From Cellulosimicrobium marinum (GTDB lineage: Bacteria; Actinomycetota; Actinomycetes; Actinomycetales; Cellulomonadaceae), in assembly GCF_020551945.1 (NCBI RefSeq), contig NZ_JAJBZH010000001.1, positions 438,108 through 502,107 on the forward strand: a stretch of DNA of 64,000 nucleotides. The letters run 5' to 3'. The notes below the pieces were generated by a model, which ran no database searches, was not told where the DNA came from, and saw only the letters and a program-made list of their open reading frames with translations. Numbering within the stretch: position 1 is the first letter of the stretch; the number at the start of each line of letters is the position of its first letter. The position numbers were made by a program, and so were the translations under genes. Shown here piece after piece: positions 1-9,198 of the stretch.

Positions 1-1
1 C

Positions 2-418
2 GACCTCATGGCCGGTGCCGCCGACCCGTTCCAGCTCTTCCGGATCATGCACGAGATCGTCCAGGCCGGGGCGCTCGCCCCGGACTCCGGCGTGAACTTC
101 ATGCTCGACCAGTGCCACAACGTCGAGGCGAAGATCCCCGGCCAGATCCGGTCCGTGATGAACGTCCAGGAGGCGACCGCGAAGGCCCTGCTCGTCGACA
201 CGGACGCGCTCGACGCCGCCCAGGTCGCGGGGGACGTGCTCGCCGCGCACGGCGTGCTCATGGACGCCTACAGCACCGACGTGCGCCCGCTCCTCGCGGA
301 CCTGCGCGTCGCCCAGGGCCTCGCGCCCGACCCGATGGCCGCGTTCGCGGCGTCGGGCTACACCGAGACGATCGTGGCCGAGCGCGTGGGTGGCGCCCAG
401 GCCGGATGGGGAGCCTGA
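2..418 (+). CDS. rhaI: L-rhamnose isomerase, C-terminal part (5' end outside window)
   Basis: Converts L-rhamnose to L-rhamnulose in the cytoplasm, the first step of rhamnose catabolism. Only the last 139 or so residues are in the window; the frame is open to the left edge, so the ATG at 8 is internal. The stretch around GVNFMLDQCHNVEAKIPGQI is typical of the C-terminal barrel of the actinobacterial/Pseudomonas-type rhamnose isomerase, where the Asp and His belong to the metal site. The stop at 416-418 is one base before the start of the aldolase gene, so the genes are co-transcribed. Assignment rests on the motif and on the rhamnose genes downstream. Confidence 0.85.
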   Translation, partial: DLMAGAADPFQLFRIMHEIVQAGALAPDSGVNFMLDQCHNVEAKIPGQIRSVMNVQEATAKALLVDTDALDAAQVAGDVLAAHGVLMDAYSTDVRPLLADLRVAQGLAPDPMAAFAASGYTETIVAERVGGAQAGWGA

Positions 419-419
419 G

Positions 420-2528
420 ATGACCAGCACCACCACCGGCGCGAGCCGGCCCGCCGCGGGTGGCGGGCGGCAGCACGCCACCGAGGCCGTCGCCGACCTC
501 GTCGCACGGTCCAACCGCCTCGGCGCGGACCCGCGCGTGACGAACTACGCGGGCGGCAACACGTCCGCGAAGGGCACGGCGACGGACCCGGTGACGGGCG
601 AGGACGTCGAGCTCCTGTGGGTCAAGGGCTCGGGCGGCGACCTCGGCACGCTCACCGAGAAGAACCTCGCGGTGCTGCGCCTCGACCGCCTGCGCGCGCT
701 GACCGGCGTGTACCCGGGCGTCGAGCGCGAGGACGAGATGGTCGCGGCGTTCGACTACTGCCTGCACGGCACGGGCGGCGCCGCGCCGTCGATCGACACG
801 GCCATGCACGGCCTGGTCGACGCCGCGCACGTCGACCACCTGCACCCTGACGCCGGCATCGCGCTCGCCACGGCCGTCGACGGCGAGGCGCTGACGCGCG
901 AGGTGTTCGGCGACGAGGTCGTGTGGGTGCCGTGGCGCCGTCCCGGCTTCCAGCTGGGTCTGGACATCGCCGCGATCAAGGAGGCCAACCCGCAGGCGAT
1001 CGGCTGCGTCCTCGGCGGGCACGGCATCACCGCGTGGGGTGACACGTCGGCCGAGGCCGAGGAGCGCTCGCTGCGCATCGTCCGCACGGCGGAGGAGTTC
1101 GTCGCGCGCCGGACGGCGGAGCTCGCCGAGCGCGGGGAGCACCCGTTCGGCGCCGTGCGGCCGGGCTACGAGGCCCTGCCGGAGGCCGAGCGCCGCGCCA
1201 AGGCCGCCGCGCTCGCGCCGACGATCCGCGGCCTGGCGTCGACCGATGCCCCGCAGGTCGGGCACCTCACCGACTCCGACGTCGTGCTCGACTTCCTGGC
1301 CCGCCAGAAGCTCGCCCCGCTCGCGGCGCTCGGCACGAGCTGCCCCGACCACTTCCTGCGCACCAAGGTGAGCCCGCTCGTCGTCGACGTCCCCGCCGAC
1401 GCGTCGGTCGAGGAGACCGTCGCGGCGCTGCGCGAGGCGCACGCCGCGTACCGCGAGGAGTACCGCGCGTACTACGACCGCCACGCCACGCCGGACAGCC
1501 CCGCGATCCGCGGCGCCGACCCGGCGGTCGTGCTCGTCCCGGGCGTGGGCATGTTCTCCTTCGGCAGGAACAAGCAGACGGCGCGCGTCGCGGGCGAGTT
1601 CTACGTCAACGCGATCAACGTCATGCGCGGCGCCGAGGCGATCAGCACGTACGCGCCCATCGAGGAGTCCGAGAAGTTCCGCATCGAGTACTGGGCGCTC
1701 GAGGAGGCCAAGCTCCGGCGGATGCCGAAGCCGAGGACGCTGGCGACGCGCGTCGCGCTCGTCACCGGCGGCGGGTCGGGCATCGGCAAGGCGATCGCCG
1801 AGCGGCTCGTGGCCGAGGGGGCGTGCGTCGTCGTCGCGGACCGCAACCTCGACGGCGCGCGGGAGGTCGCGGACTCGCTCGGCGGGCCCGACGTCGCGGT
1901 CGCCGTCGGCGGCGACGTCACCTCCGCGCGCGACGTCGCCGCCATGGTCGACGCCGCGGCGCTCGCGTTCGGCGGGGTCGACCTCGTCGTGAACAACGCC
2001 GGCCTGTCGATCTCCAAGCCGCTGCTCGAGACCACCGAGGCGGACTGGGACCTCCAGCACGACGTCATGGCCAAGGGGTCGTTCCTCGTCGCCCGCGAGG
2101 CCGCGCGCGCGATGATCGCGCAGGGCATGGGCGGCGACATCGTCTACATCGCGTCCAAGAACGCCGTCTTCGCGGGCCCGAACAACGTCGCCTACTCCGC
2201 GACGAAGGCGGACCAGGCGCACCAGGTGCGGCTCCTCGCGGCCGAACTCGGCGAGCACCAGATCCGCGTCAACGGGGTGAACCCCGACGGGGTCGTGCGC
2301 GGCTCGGGCATCTTCGCCGCGGGGTGGGGCGCGCAGCGCGCCGCCGTCTACGGCGTCGAGGAGAAGGACCTCGGCGCGTTCTACGCCCAGCGCACGCTCC
2401 TCAAGCGCGAGGTGCTCCCGGAGCACGTCGCCGCCGCGGTGCTCGCGCTCACGGGCCCGGACCTCGCCCAGACCACCGGCCTGCACGTCCCCGTGGACTC
2501 GGGCGTCGCCGCGGCGTTCCTGCGATGA
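420..2528 (+). CDS. rhaEW: Bifunctional rhamnulose-1-phosphate aldolase / short-chain (lactaldehyde) dehydrogenase
   Basis: Cleaves L-rhamnulose 1-phosphate to dihydroxyacetone phosphate and L-lactaldehyde and then oxidises the aldehyde. The 702-residue protein has a class II aldolase domain (about residues 20-430; HVDHLHPDA and GGHGITAWG are the zinc-site regions) followed by an SDR domain (about 440-702) with the TGGGSGIGKA nucleotide loop, NNAG, and a Ser/YxxxK active site (IASKN, YSATK). This fusion is well known in Bacillus and Actinobacteria. The ATG at 420 lies one base after the isomerase stop, and the gene end overlaps the kinase start by four bases (ATGA), so all three are translationally coupled. 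Confidence 0.9.
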   Translation: MTSTTTGASRPAAGGGRQHATEAVADLVARSNRLGADPRVTNYAGGNTSAKGTATDPVTGEDVELLWVKGSGGDLGTLTEKNLAVLRLDRLRALTGVYPGVEREDEMVAAFDYCLHGTGGAAPSIDTAMHGLVDAAHVDHLHPDAGIALATAVDGEALTREVFGDEVVWVPWRRPGFQLGLDIAAIKEANPQAIGCVLGGHGITAWGDTSAEAEERSLRIVRTAEEFVARRTAELAERGEHPFGAVRPGYEALPEAERRAKAAALAPTIRGLASTDAPQVGHLTDSDVVLDFLARQKLAPLAALGTSCPDHFLRTKVSPLVVDVPADASVEETVAALREAHAAYREEYRAYYDRHATPDSPAIRGADPAVVLVPGVGMFSFGRNKQTARVAGEFYVNAINVMRGAEAISTYAPIEESEKFRIEYWALEEAKLRRMPKPRTLATRVALVTGGGSGIGKAIAERLVAEGACVVVADRNLDGAREVADSLGGPDVAVAVGGDVTSARDVAAMVDAAALAFGGVDLVVNNAGLSISKPLLETTEADWDLQHDVMAKGSFLVAREAARAMIAQGMGGDIVYIASKNAVFAGPNNVAYSATKADQAHQVRLLAAELGEHQIRVNGVNPDGVVRGSGIFAAGWGAQRAAVYGVEEKDLGAFYAQRTLLKREVLPEHVAAAVLALTGPDLAQTTGLHVPVDSGVAAAFLR

Positions 2529-3991
2529 GGCGCCGGTCCGGCGCCGTCGCGGCGGTCGACCTCGGCGCGACGAGTGGCCGCGTGATCGTCGGCCACCTCG
2601 ACGGGCCGGACCTGCGCCTGCGGCACGTCGCGCGGTTCCCCAACGAGCCGGTGCGCACGCGCGACGGGCTGCACTGGGACCTGCTCGGGCTCTACCGGAG
2701 CGTGCTCGACGGGCTCGCGGCGGCCGAGCGGGAGGACCCCGGCGCGATCGGGAGCGTCGGGATCGACTCGTGGGCGGTGGACTACGGCCTGCTGCGCGAC
2801 GGGCGCCTGCTCGGCCTGCCGTACCACTACCGGGACGACCGCACGGCGGCCGGGGTCGAGCGCGTGCACGCCCGGGTCGACCCGGCCGCGCTGTACGCCC
2901 GCAACGGGCTGCAGCACCTGCCCTTCACCACCCTCTTCCAGCTCGCGACCGAGGGCCCGCTGCTCGACGTCGCGGACCGCGTCCTGCTCGTCCCGGACCT
3001 TCTCGCCCACTGGCTCACGGGCGCCGAGGTCGCCGAGCGGACGAACGCGTCGACCACGGGCCTGCTCGACCCCCGTACGGGGGAGTGGGACCGCGAGCTC
3101 GTCCGCCGCGTCGGTCTGCCGGAGCGGATCCTGCCCCCGCTCGTCGACCCGGGAGCGGACCTCGGTCGGCTCACGCCCGACGTCGCGGCGCTCGTCGGCC
3201 GGGACGTGCCGCTCGTCGCGGTGGGGTCCCACGACACGGCGTCCGCCGTCGTCGCGGTCCCGGCCGACGGCGACGACGTCGCCTTCGTCTCGTGCGGGAC
3301 GTGGGGCCTCGTCGGCCTCGAGCTCGACGCCCCGGTCGTCGCCGAGCAGGCGCGCCTCGCCGGGTTCACCAACGAGGGCGGCGTCGACGGGCGCACGCGC
3401 TTCCTGCACAACGTCATGGGCCTGTGGCTGCTGTCGGAGTCGATCCGCACGTGGGACCGGGCGGCGACGGCCGCGCAGCGGTCGAGCACCCTCCAGGAGC
3501 TGCTCGGCGAGGCCGCGGCGGTCCGCGCCCCGGTGACCCTCTTCGACGTCGACGACCCCCGCTTCCTCGCGCCGGGCGACATCCCCGCGCGCATCGCGGA
3601 CTGGTGCCGCGAGCACGACCGGCCGGTCCCCGGCACGCGCGGCGAGGTCGTCCGCAGCATCGTGGAGAGCCTCGCCCAGGCGTTCGCCGACGCGGTGCAC
3701 GACGCCGCCCGGCTCGCCGGGCGGACCGTCTCGGCGATCCACGTGGTCGGGGGCGGGGCGCAGAACACCCTCCTGTGCCAGGCCACGGCCGACCGCGCGG
3801 GCCTCCCCGTCCTCGCCGGTCCCGTCGAGGCGACGGCGATCGGCAACGTGCTGGTCCAGGCGCGCGCCGCCGGTCTCGTCACCGGCGGGCTCAAGGACCT
3901 GCGCGCCGTCGTCCGCGCGACCACCGCACCGACCCGCTACGCGCCGCGTCCCACGACGTTCAGCGCGCCCAGGGCACGCCGAGCTCGGTGA
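2525..3991 (+). CDS. rhaB: Rhamnulokinase (FGGY family)
   Basis: Phosphorylates L-rhamnulose at O1 with ATP, feeding the aldolase encoded just upstream. The 488-residue protein has the two-domain FGGY/actin-like fold: N-terminal phosphate loop VDLGATSGRV, the sugar-binding region SVGIDSWAVDYGLL, VGSHDTASAVVAVPAD and CGTWGLVG in the middle, and the adenosine motif HVVGGGAQNTLLCQATAD near residue 415. These are specific to the rhamnulokinase branch. It starts inside the stop of the aldolase gene (ATGA overlap). The last 32 bases overlap tail-to-tail with the oppositely oriented oxidoreductase gene, an unusually tight convergent junction. Confidence 0.92.
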   Translation: MRRRSGAVAAVDLGATSGRVIVGHLDGPDLRLRHVARFPNEPVRTRDGLHWDLLGLYRSVLDGLAAAEREDPGAIGSVGIDSWAVDYGLLRDGRLLGLPYHYRDDRTAAGVERVHARVDPAALYARNGLQHLPFTTLFQLATEGPLLDVADRVLLVPDLLAHWLTGAEVAERTNASTTGLLDPRTGEWDRELVRRVGLPERILPPLVDPGADLGRLTPDVAALVGRDVPLVAVGSHDTASAVVAVPADGDDVAFVSCGTWGLVGLELDAPVVAEQARLAGFTNEGGVDGRTRFLHNVMGLWLLSESIRTWDRAATAAQRSSTLQELLGEAAAVRAPVTLFDVDDPRFLAPGDIPARIADWCREHDRPVPGTRGEVVRSIVESLAQAFADAVHDAARLAGRTVSAIHVVGGGAQNTLLCQATADRAGLPVLAGPVEATAIGNVLVQARAAGLVTGGLKDLRAVVRATTAPTRYAPRPTTFSAPRARRAR

Positions 3992-5081
3992 ACGTGCGAC
4001 CGGTACGCGCGGCCTCCTCGCACCAGCGCGCGACGTCGTCCACGACGGGGTGGCGCTCGTCGCCCTCGCCGAGCCAGGTGACGCCCTGCGTGATCGCGCG
4101 CGGCGGCGCCGCGGTGCGCACGGCCTCCAGCACCCGCATGAACGCGCCCGTGTCGCGCACGTCGCTCAGGAGGCGGCGACCGGGGGAGCGGCGGACGGCG
4201 AGGAGGTCCTCCAGGAGGTTCGTGCGGTCGTAGCTCTTCTCCACCTGGAGGCGCGGTGTGCGCAGCAGCACGCGGTCGTGCTCGTACTCGAGCACGATCT
4301 CGCCCGCGGTGCCGAGCACGAGCACCTGCGCGGGCGGGCGGTGCGGCGCGCAGAGCGTCAGCCCCGCGCCGAACCGGGTGCCGTCCGCGGTGACGACGCG
4401 CAGCGACGACGTGTCGTCCGCCTCGATCGGGTTGGCCCGGTGCAGGTCGACGACGACGTGCGCGACGTCCTGCGCGGTGCGGGCACCGCCCACGCGCAGC
4501 ATCGTCGCGACCGCGTGGGCGAGGGGGTTCGTGACGACCCCGTCCACGACGTCGCGCCCGTCGAGGCGTCGCCGCCCCGCCCACGCGGCTCGCCCCCAGT
4601 AGCCCGCGGTGCGGACCCACGTGCCGACGGCGCCGTACCCGACCACGTCGCCGATCTCGCCGTCCTCGACGAGCTCGGTCACGGCGTCGACGGCGTGCGA
4701 CCCGAACGACTGGAAGCCGACCTGGCAGAGCCGGCCGGTGCGCTCCGCCGCCTCGACGATCGCCGTGTGCTCGGCGAGGGACGCCGCGGTCGGCTTCTCC
4801 AGCAGCACGTCCAGCCCGGCCTCCATCGCCGCGCGCGCGAGCGGCAGGTGCGTGTGGATCGGCGTCGACAGCACCACGACCTCGGGGCGCACGTCCGGCT
4901 CCGGCGCGGAGAGCAGGTCGCCGAGCGTCGGGAACCAGGGCGCGGGCGCGTCGTCGGGCCGGCGCGGGTCGACCACGGCGCACAGCCGCGCGACCCCGCG
5001 CTCGACCAGACCCTGCACGGCCCGCACGTGCGACGCCCCGTGCCCGTGCACGCCGACGACGGCGACCGGCGTCGCGCTCAT
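3960..5081 (-). CDS. Gfo/Idh/MocA family oxidoreductase
   Basis: An NAD(P)-dependent sugar or inositol dehydrogenase of 373 residues. The N-terminal Rossmann fold begins VAVVGVHGHGASHVRAVQG, with the family motif EKPTAAS (normally EKP with the catalytic-site Lys) near residue 95; the C-terminal half is the usual substrate-binding beta sheet. The substrate cannot be told from sequence. It is co-transcribed with the LacI/PmoA-like fusion gene upstream (four-base overlap at 5078-5081), and proteins related to PmoA/DUF6807 often sit beside Gfo/Idh/MocA dehydrogenases in carbohydrate clusters, so the two may act on the same compound. It converges with rhamnulokinase with a 32-base overlap. Confidence 0.8.
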   Translation of the reverse strand: MSATPVAVVGVHGHGASHVRAVQGLVERGVARLCAVVDPRRPDDAPAPWFPTLGDLLSAPEPDVRPEVVVLSTPIHTHLPLARAAMEAGLDVLLEKPTAASLAEHTAIVEAAERTGRLCQVGFQSFGSHAVDAVTELVEDGEIGDVVGYGAVGTWVRTAGYWGRAAWAGRRRLDGRDVVDGVVTNPLAHAVATMLRVGGARTAQDVAHVVVDLHRANPIEADDTSSLRVVTADGTRFGAGLTLCAPHRPPAQVLVLGTAGEIVLEYEHDRVLLRTPRLQVEKSYDRTNLLEDLLAVRRSPGRRLLSDVRDTGAFMRVLEAVRTAAPPRAITQGVTWLGEGDERHPVVDDVARWCEEAARTGRTFTELGVPWAR

Positions 5082-7030
5082 CGCACGCGCCCGGCGAGCT
5101 CCGCCGCCTCGTCCAGGTCGAGGGCGCGGTCGACGAGCACCGCGGCGGCGCCCGTGTCCACCGAGCTGCCCGCCGCGATCGTCAGCGGCGCGTCCCAGGC
5201 GAGCGCGGGCCCCGCGCCCGGGTACTCCGCGGCGCGCAGGAACCAGGGCCGCGGCACCCCGTGCTGGACGAGCACGAGCGTCGTGGCGTGGGTGGGGTGG
5301 TCCTGCACGAACGCGACCCACGGCGAGGAGCTGCCGTGGGCGGCGGCCTCGCCCGGGCCGCCCACGCTGAGGACGTGCGTCGCGGACGCCACGGGCAGCC
5401 GCCAGAAGAACCCGCCGTACCCGGCGCCGGGCCGACCGTTCGTGGCCGGGGAGCCGATGACGAGGGCGCCGCGCTCGGCGCGCAGGGTCGAGGTCCAGTC
5501 GAGGACCCAGGTCTCGTCGTCGAGCACGCGCGCGTCGAGGCGGCGCTGCTCCTCGAGCTGCGGCACGCCGTGCTCGTCGTGCCAGCGCACGGCGTCGTGC
5601 AGGAGGTGCTGCTCGACGGGGTCGACGAGGAGCGCGTGGCTCACCTGGCGGCCGTGGTTGGGCAGCAGGGTGGGGCCGACCTCCGCGACGAACGTGCGCC
5701 CGCCCCAGTACGACGTCCCGTTGACGTCGGGCACGGCCATCGACGCGCCGTAGTGGTGGCGGTGGTCCACCGGACCGGCGTCCGTGAGCGGCACGCCCGC
5801 GAGGGTGTGCACGGGGTGGAGGTGCGCGCGCGGCGCGTGCACCGGGGGGATGCGGTCGCCCTGCTGGTAGCGGGCGAGGCGCAGCTCGCCGTGCCGGAGG
5901 ACGACGGCGTCGCCGTCGGGCGCCCAGCGCACGTCGCGACCCGCGCCGGGGGCGCCGGGGGCGGTCGCGGGCGCGGGGGCCTGCGGGCGCGGGACGGCAC
6001 GGGCCTGCGCGACCTGGCGCGGGACGGGGCCCGTGCTCGCGCGGGGCTCGAGGCGGGGCTCGAACCGGGTGGCGCGCGAGGGGGTACCGGTGGCGTCGAT
6101 CAACGCGGACAGCTCCTTCCAGGCGTGGCGGCCGAGCTCGGCCTGCGGCACGGCGACGGTGGTGAGGGAGGGGGTGGCGAAGCGGGCGAGGTCGATGTCG
6201 TCGAACCCGGCGACGGACATGTCCTTGGGGACGGCGACGCCCGCCTCGTTGAGACCGGCGAGCAGGCCGAACGCGACGAGGTCGTTGAAGGCGACGACCG
6301 CCGTCGGGCGCGCGGTGAGCACCTCGTCGACGATGCCGTGGCCGGAGGCGATGTCGGGCCCGGCGGGCAGGTCGACGATCTCGACGTCGGGGCGGCGGTC
6401 GAGCACCCGTCGCAGCCCCGCGCGGCGCAGGGCGTCGGACGCGCTCCCGGGCGGGCCGGCGAGGTAGACGATGCGGCGGTGCCCGAGCGCGACGAGGTGC
6501 TCGACGACCTGCTCGGCCGCGCGCGCGTAGTCGACGACGAGCGACGGGACGCCCGGGGCGTCGTCGAGCGCGCGGTTGACGAGGACGACGGGCGACGCGG
6601 TCGGCAGGAGGGCGGCGAGCTCGGCGTCGGGCATGCGGGGGGAGACGAGGACGAGCGCGTCGCAGCGCAGGCGTGCCTCCAGCGCGATGCCGGCCTCCTC
6701 GCTGGGGTCCTCGGCGGTGTCGGCGACGAGGACGCGGTAGCCCGCGGGCGCCGCGGCGCTCGTGACGCCTCGCAGGACCTGCTGGAACAGGGGGTTCCCG
6801 AGGTCGGGGACGACGAGCGCGACGGTGTTCGTGCGGCCGAGCGAGAGGCTGCGGGCGACGTTGGACGGCCGGTACTGCAGCGCCTGTGCGGTCTCGCGGA
6901 CGCGCTGGCTGATCGCCTCGTCGACGGTCGCGCGGCCGTTCATCACGCGCGACACCGTCGCGCGGGACACCCCGGCCGCAGCCGCGACGTCGGCGATGGT
7001 GACGGCACTGCGCTGCTTCGCGTCCGGCAT
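5078..7030 (-). CDS. LacI-family repressor fused to a PmoA/DUF6807-like domain
   Basis: A 650-residue protein, nearly twice the length of an ordinary LacI repressor. Residues about 10-60 are the LacI helix-turn-helix (VTIADVAAAAGVSRATVSRVMNG) with the hinge helix; about 65-335 are the periplasmic-binding-protein-like effector domain (VVPDLGNPLFQQVLRG, AGFDDIDLARF). After a Pro/Ala linker (about 345-370), the remaining 280 residues have His-rich motifs (HPVHTLAG, DHRHHYG, NHGRQVSHALL, GYGGFFWRLP) that match the PmoA/DUF6807 superfamily found in carbohydrate clusters. The protein probably represses the divergent ABC operon through the operators at 7101-7148. Whether the C-terminal domain senses, binds or converts a sugar is unknown. 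The frame is continuous, so this is a true fusion. Confidence 0.82.
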   Translation of the reverse strand: MPDAKQRSAVTIADVAAAAGVSRATVSRVMNGRATVDEAISQRVRETAQALQYRPSNVARSLSLGRTNTVALVVPDLGNPLFQQVLRGVTSAAAPAGYRVLVADTAEDPSEEAGIALEARLRCDALVLVSPRMPDAELAALLPTASPVVLVNRALDDAPGVPSLVVDYARAAEQVVEHLVALGHRRIVYLAGPPGSASDALRRAGLRRVLDRRPDVEIVDLPAGPDIASGHGIVDEVLTARPTAVVAFNDLVAFGLLAGLNEAGVAVPKDMSVAGFDDIDLARFATPSLTTVAVPQAELGRHAWKELSALIDATGTPSRATRFEPRLEPRASTGPVPRQVAQARAVPRPQAPAPATAPGAPGAGRDVRWAPDGDAVVLRHGELRLARYQQGDRIPPVHAPRAHLHPVHTLAGVPLTDAGPVDHRHHYGASMAVPDVNGTSYWGGRTFVAEVGPTLLPNHGRQVSHALLVDPVEQHLLHDAVRWHDEHGVPQLEEQRRLDARVLDDETWVLDWTSTLRAERGALVIGSPATNGRPGAGYGGFFWRLPVASATHVLSVGGPGEAAAHGSSSPWVAFVQDHPTHATTLVLVQHGVPRPWFLRAAEYPGAGPALAWDAPLTIAAGSSVDTGAAAVLVDRALDLDEAAELAGRVR

Positions 7031-7100
7031 GTCGTCTCCTGGTTCCTGAGGTGCGGTCGTCTGTGACCGCTCCGTGTCTCACTCGTGACCGTACACCATT

Positions 7101-7148
7101 GGAAACCGGTTCCCCATGTGTTACGTTCCCCACGTGGAACCGGTTTCC
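7101..7148. promoter_or_regulatory. Pair of LacI-type operators in the divergent promoter region
   Basis: Two 13-base sites, GGAAACCGGTTCC at 7101-7113 and GGAACCGGTTTCC at 7136-7148, are exact reverse complements of each other. Each is centred on the palindrome AACCGGTT with a central CpG, as expected of LacI-family operators, and their centres are 34 bp apart (about three helical turns). They lie between the LacI fusion gene (minus strand, start 7030) and the ABC permease gene (plus strand, start 7252). That position fits control of both directions by the fusion regulator. Confidence 0.75.
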
Positions 7149-7251
7149 CGCCGTGGGGGACCGCACGATCGACGACGATCCGGAGGTGTCCCGATGGCGG
7201 GAACGCAACGGCGACGAAGCCGCGGCGCCGAGCTGTGCGAGGAGGTGGCGC

Positions 7252-8193
7252 ATGGCCGTCGTGGATGAGCTCCGCAGCGTCCGCGGGACGGGCCGCACGG
7301 GCAAGCGACGCTCCGCCGCGCACCGTCACGACGGGCGCGCCGCAGCGGTCTTCCTCGCCCCCTGGTTCGTCGGTCTCGTGGTCATCACGGCCGGGCCGAT
7401 GGTGGCCTCCGCCTACCTGTCGTTCACCGACTACAGCCTCCTGGCGCCGCCGGAGTGGATCGGGCTCGACAACTACACCCGCATGTTCGAGGACCCGCGC
7501 CTGCTCAACTCGCTCGCGGTGACCTTCCGGTACGTGCTCGTGTCCGTCCCGCTCCAGCTCGCCGCGGCCCTCGGCCTCGCGCTGCTGCTCGACCGGGGAC
7601 TGCGGGGCCTGTCGTTCTACCGCTCCGTGTTCTACCTGCCGTCCCTCCTCGGCGGGAGCGTCGCCGTCGCGCTGCTGTGGCGCCAGGTGTTCGGCGCCGA
7701 GGGGCTGGTCAACCAGTTCCTCGCGATCTTCGGCATCGAGGGCCAGGGCTGGGTCTCCCACCCCGACTACGCGCTCGACACGCTGATCATCCTCAACGTG
7801 TGGACCTTCGGCGCGCCGATGGTGATCTTCCTCGCCGGCCTGCGCCAGATCCCGCAGATGTACTACGAGGCCGCGTCGATCGACGGGGCGAGCAAGCTGC
7901 GGCAGTTCCGCTCCATCACGCTGCCGCTGCTCACGCCGATCGTGTTCTTCAACCTCGTGCTCCAGGTCATCAACGCGTTCCAGACCTTCACCCAGGCCAA
8001 CATCATCAGCGGCGGCACCGGTGGCCCCGCGGACTCGACGATGGTCTACACGCTGTACCTCTACCAGAAGGGCTTCAGCGCCCTCGACATGGGGTACGCC
8101 TCCGCCATGGCCTGGCTCCTGCTCGCCATCGTCGCGGGCATGACGGCCGTCAACTTCCTCGCCTCCAAGTACTGGGTCTTCTACAATGACTGA
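7252..8193 (+). CDS. Sugar ABC transporter permease (MalF/UgpA-like)
   Basis: An inner-membrane permease of 313 residues with six predicted membrane segments, starting about residue 33 (FLAPWFVGLVVITAGPMV), and the EAA loop that contacts the ATPase (YYEAASIDGASKLRQFRSI). The ATG at 7252 is chosen because a strong Shine-Dalgarno sequence (GAGGAGGT, 7239-7246) precedes it; an upstream extension in the same frame has no ribosome site. The second permease follows with an eight-base overlap, then the binding lipoprotein. There is no ATPase gene here; in Actinobacteria such CUT1 systems usually share an MsiK-type ATPase encoded elsewhere. Confidence 0.9.
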   Translation: MAVVDELRSVRGTGRTGKRRSAAHRHDGRAAAVFLAPWFVGLVVITAGPMVASAYLSFTDYSLLAPPEWIGLDNYTRMFEDPRLLNSLAVTFRYVLVSVPLQLAAALGLALLLDRGLRGLSFYRSVFYLPSLLGGSVAVALLWRQVFGAEGLVNQFLAIFGIEGQGWVSHPDYALDTLIILNVWTFGAPMVIFLAGLRQIPQMYYEAASIDGASKLRQFRSITLPLLTPIVFFNLVLQVINAFQTFTQANIISGGTGGPADSTMVYTLYLYQKGFSALDMGYASAMAWLLLAIVAGMTAVNFLASKYWVFYND

Positions 8194-9115
8194 GGTCTTC
8201 GTGCGCGACGACGCGCCCCCCACCAAGCCCACGCTCACCGAGGTGGCCGACACCTTCCCCCAGCCCCGGCGCAAGCCCGTCTACTGGCGCTCGCGCCTGC
8301 GGACCATCGCCAAGCACACGGCGCTGATCCTCTTCGGGCTGACGATGCTCTACCCGCTGCTGTGGATGCTCGTGAGCTCGTTCAAGCCGAACGACCTCAT
8401 CTTCCGCGAGACGGGCCTCATCCCCAGCGAGGTGACGCTCAGCAACTACACCGACGGGTGGACGGCGCTGCTGCACCCGTTCGACCACTACCTGTTCAAC
8501 AGCGCGATGATCGTCCTCGGCTCGCTCCTGGGGAACCTCGTGTCCTGCTCGATGGCGGCCTACGCGTTCGCCCGGCTGCAGTTCCGGGGCCGCAACCTGT
8601 GGTTCGCGGTCATGCTCATGTCGATCATGCTGCCGATCCACGTGATCATCGTGCCGCAGTACATCCTGTTCTCCGAGCTCCAGTGGATCAACACGTTCCT
8701 GCCGCTCATCGTGCCGAAGCTGCTGGCGACCGACGCCTTCTTCATCTTCCTCATGGTGCAGTTCTTCCGCGGCATCCCCACCGAGCTCGACGAGGCGGCC
8801 CGCATCGACGGCTGCGGGCACGGGCGCATCTACCTGCGCATCATGCTGCCGCTGTCCGTCCCGGCCCTCGCCACGACCGCGATCTTCACGTTCATCTGGA
8901 CGTGGAACGACTTCTTCAGCCAGCTCGTGTTCCTCACCCGGCCGGACATGTACACCGTGCCCGTCGCCCTGCGGACGTTCATCGACTCCACCGGCGAGAG
9001 CTCGTGGGGACCGCTGTTCGCGATGTCGATCATCTCGCTGCTGCCGCTGTTCCTCATCTTCCTGTTCGGCCAGAAGTACCTCGTGAAGGGCATCGCCACC
9101 ACGGGCCTCAAGTAG
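8186..9115 (+). CDS. Sugar ABC transporter permease (MalG/UgpE-like)
   Basis: The second membrane subunit of the carbohydrate importer, 309 residues. After a hydrophilic N-terminus of about 45 residues come six membrane segments (first: TALILFGLTMLYPLLWMLV) and the EAA motif ELDEAARIDGCGHGRIYLRI about 90 residues from the end. It overlaps the first permease gene by eight bases, so the two should be made in equal amounts. The 83 bases after its stop contain short CACCACCCG repeats and the ribosome site of the binding-protein gene but no gene. Confidence 0.9.
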   Translation: MTEVFVRDDAPPTKPTLTEVADTFPQPRRKPVYWRSRLRTIAKHTALILFGLTMLYPLLWMLVSSFKPNDLIFRETGLIPSEVTLSNYTDGWTALLHPFDHYLFNSAMIVLGSLLGNLVSCSMAAYAFARLQFRGRNLWFAVMLMSIMLPIHVIIVPQYILFSELQWINTFLPLIVPKLLATDAFFIFLMVQFFRGIPTELDEAARIDGCGHGRIYLRIMLPLSVPALATTAIFTFIWTWNDFFSQLVFLTRPDMYTVPVALRTFIDSTGESSWGPLFAMSIISLLPLFLIFLFGQKYLVKGIATTGLK

Positions 9116-9198
9116 CCCGCCGACGCCCGCACCACCCGCACCACCCGCACGACCACCCTGTTCGAAGAACGACGACGTTCGATAGAAGGAGACGCACG

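Noticed and set aside
258-2486. A 742-residue open frame on the minus strand opposite the rhamnose genes, and many similar long frames elsewhere
   Set aside because: They are opposite clear genes and have the Arg/Ala/Gly-rich composition of antisense frames in very GC-rich DNA; no domain is recognisable.
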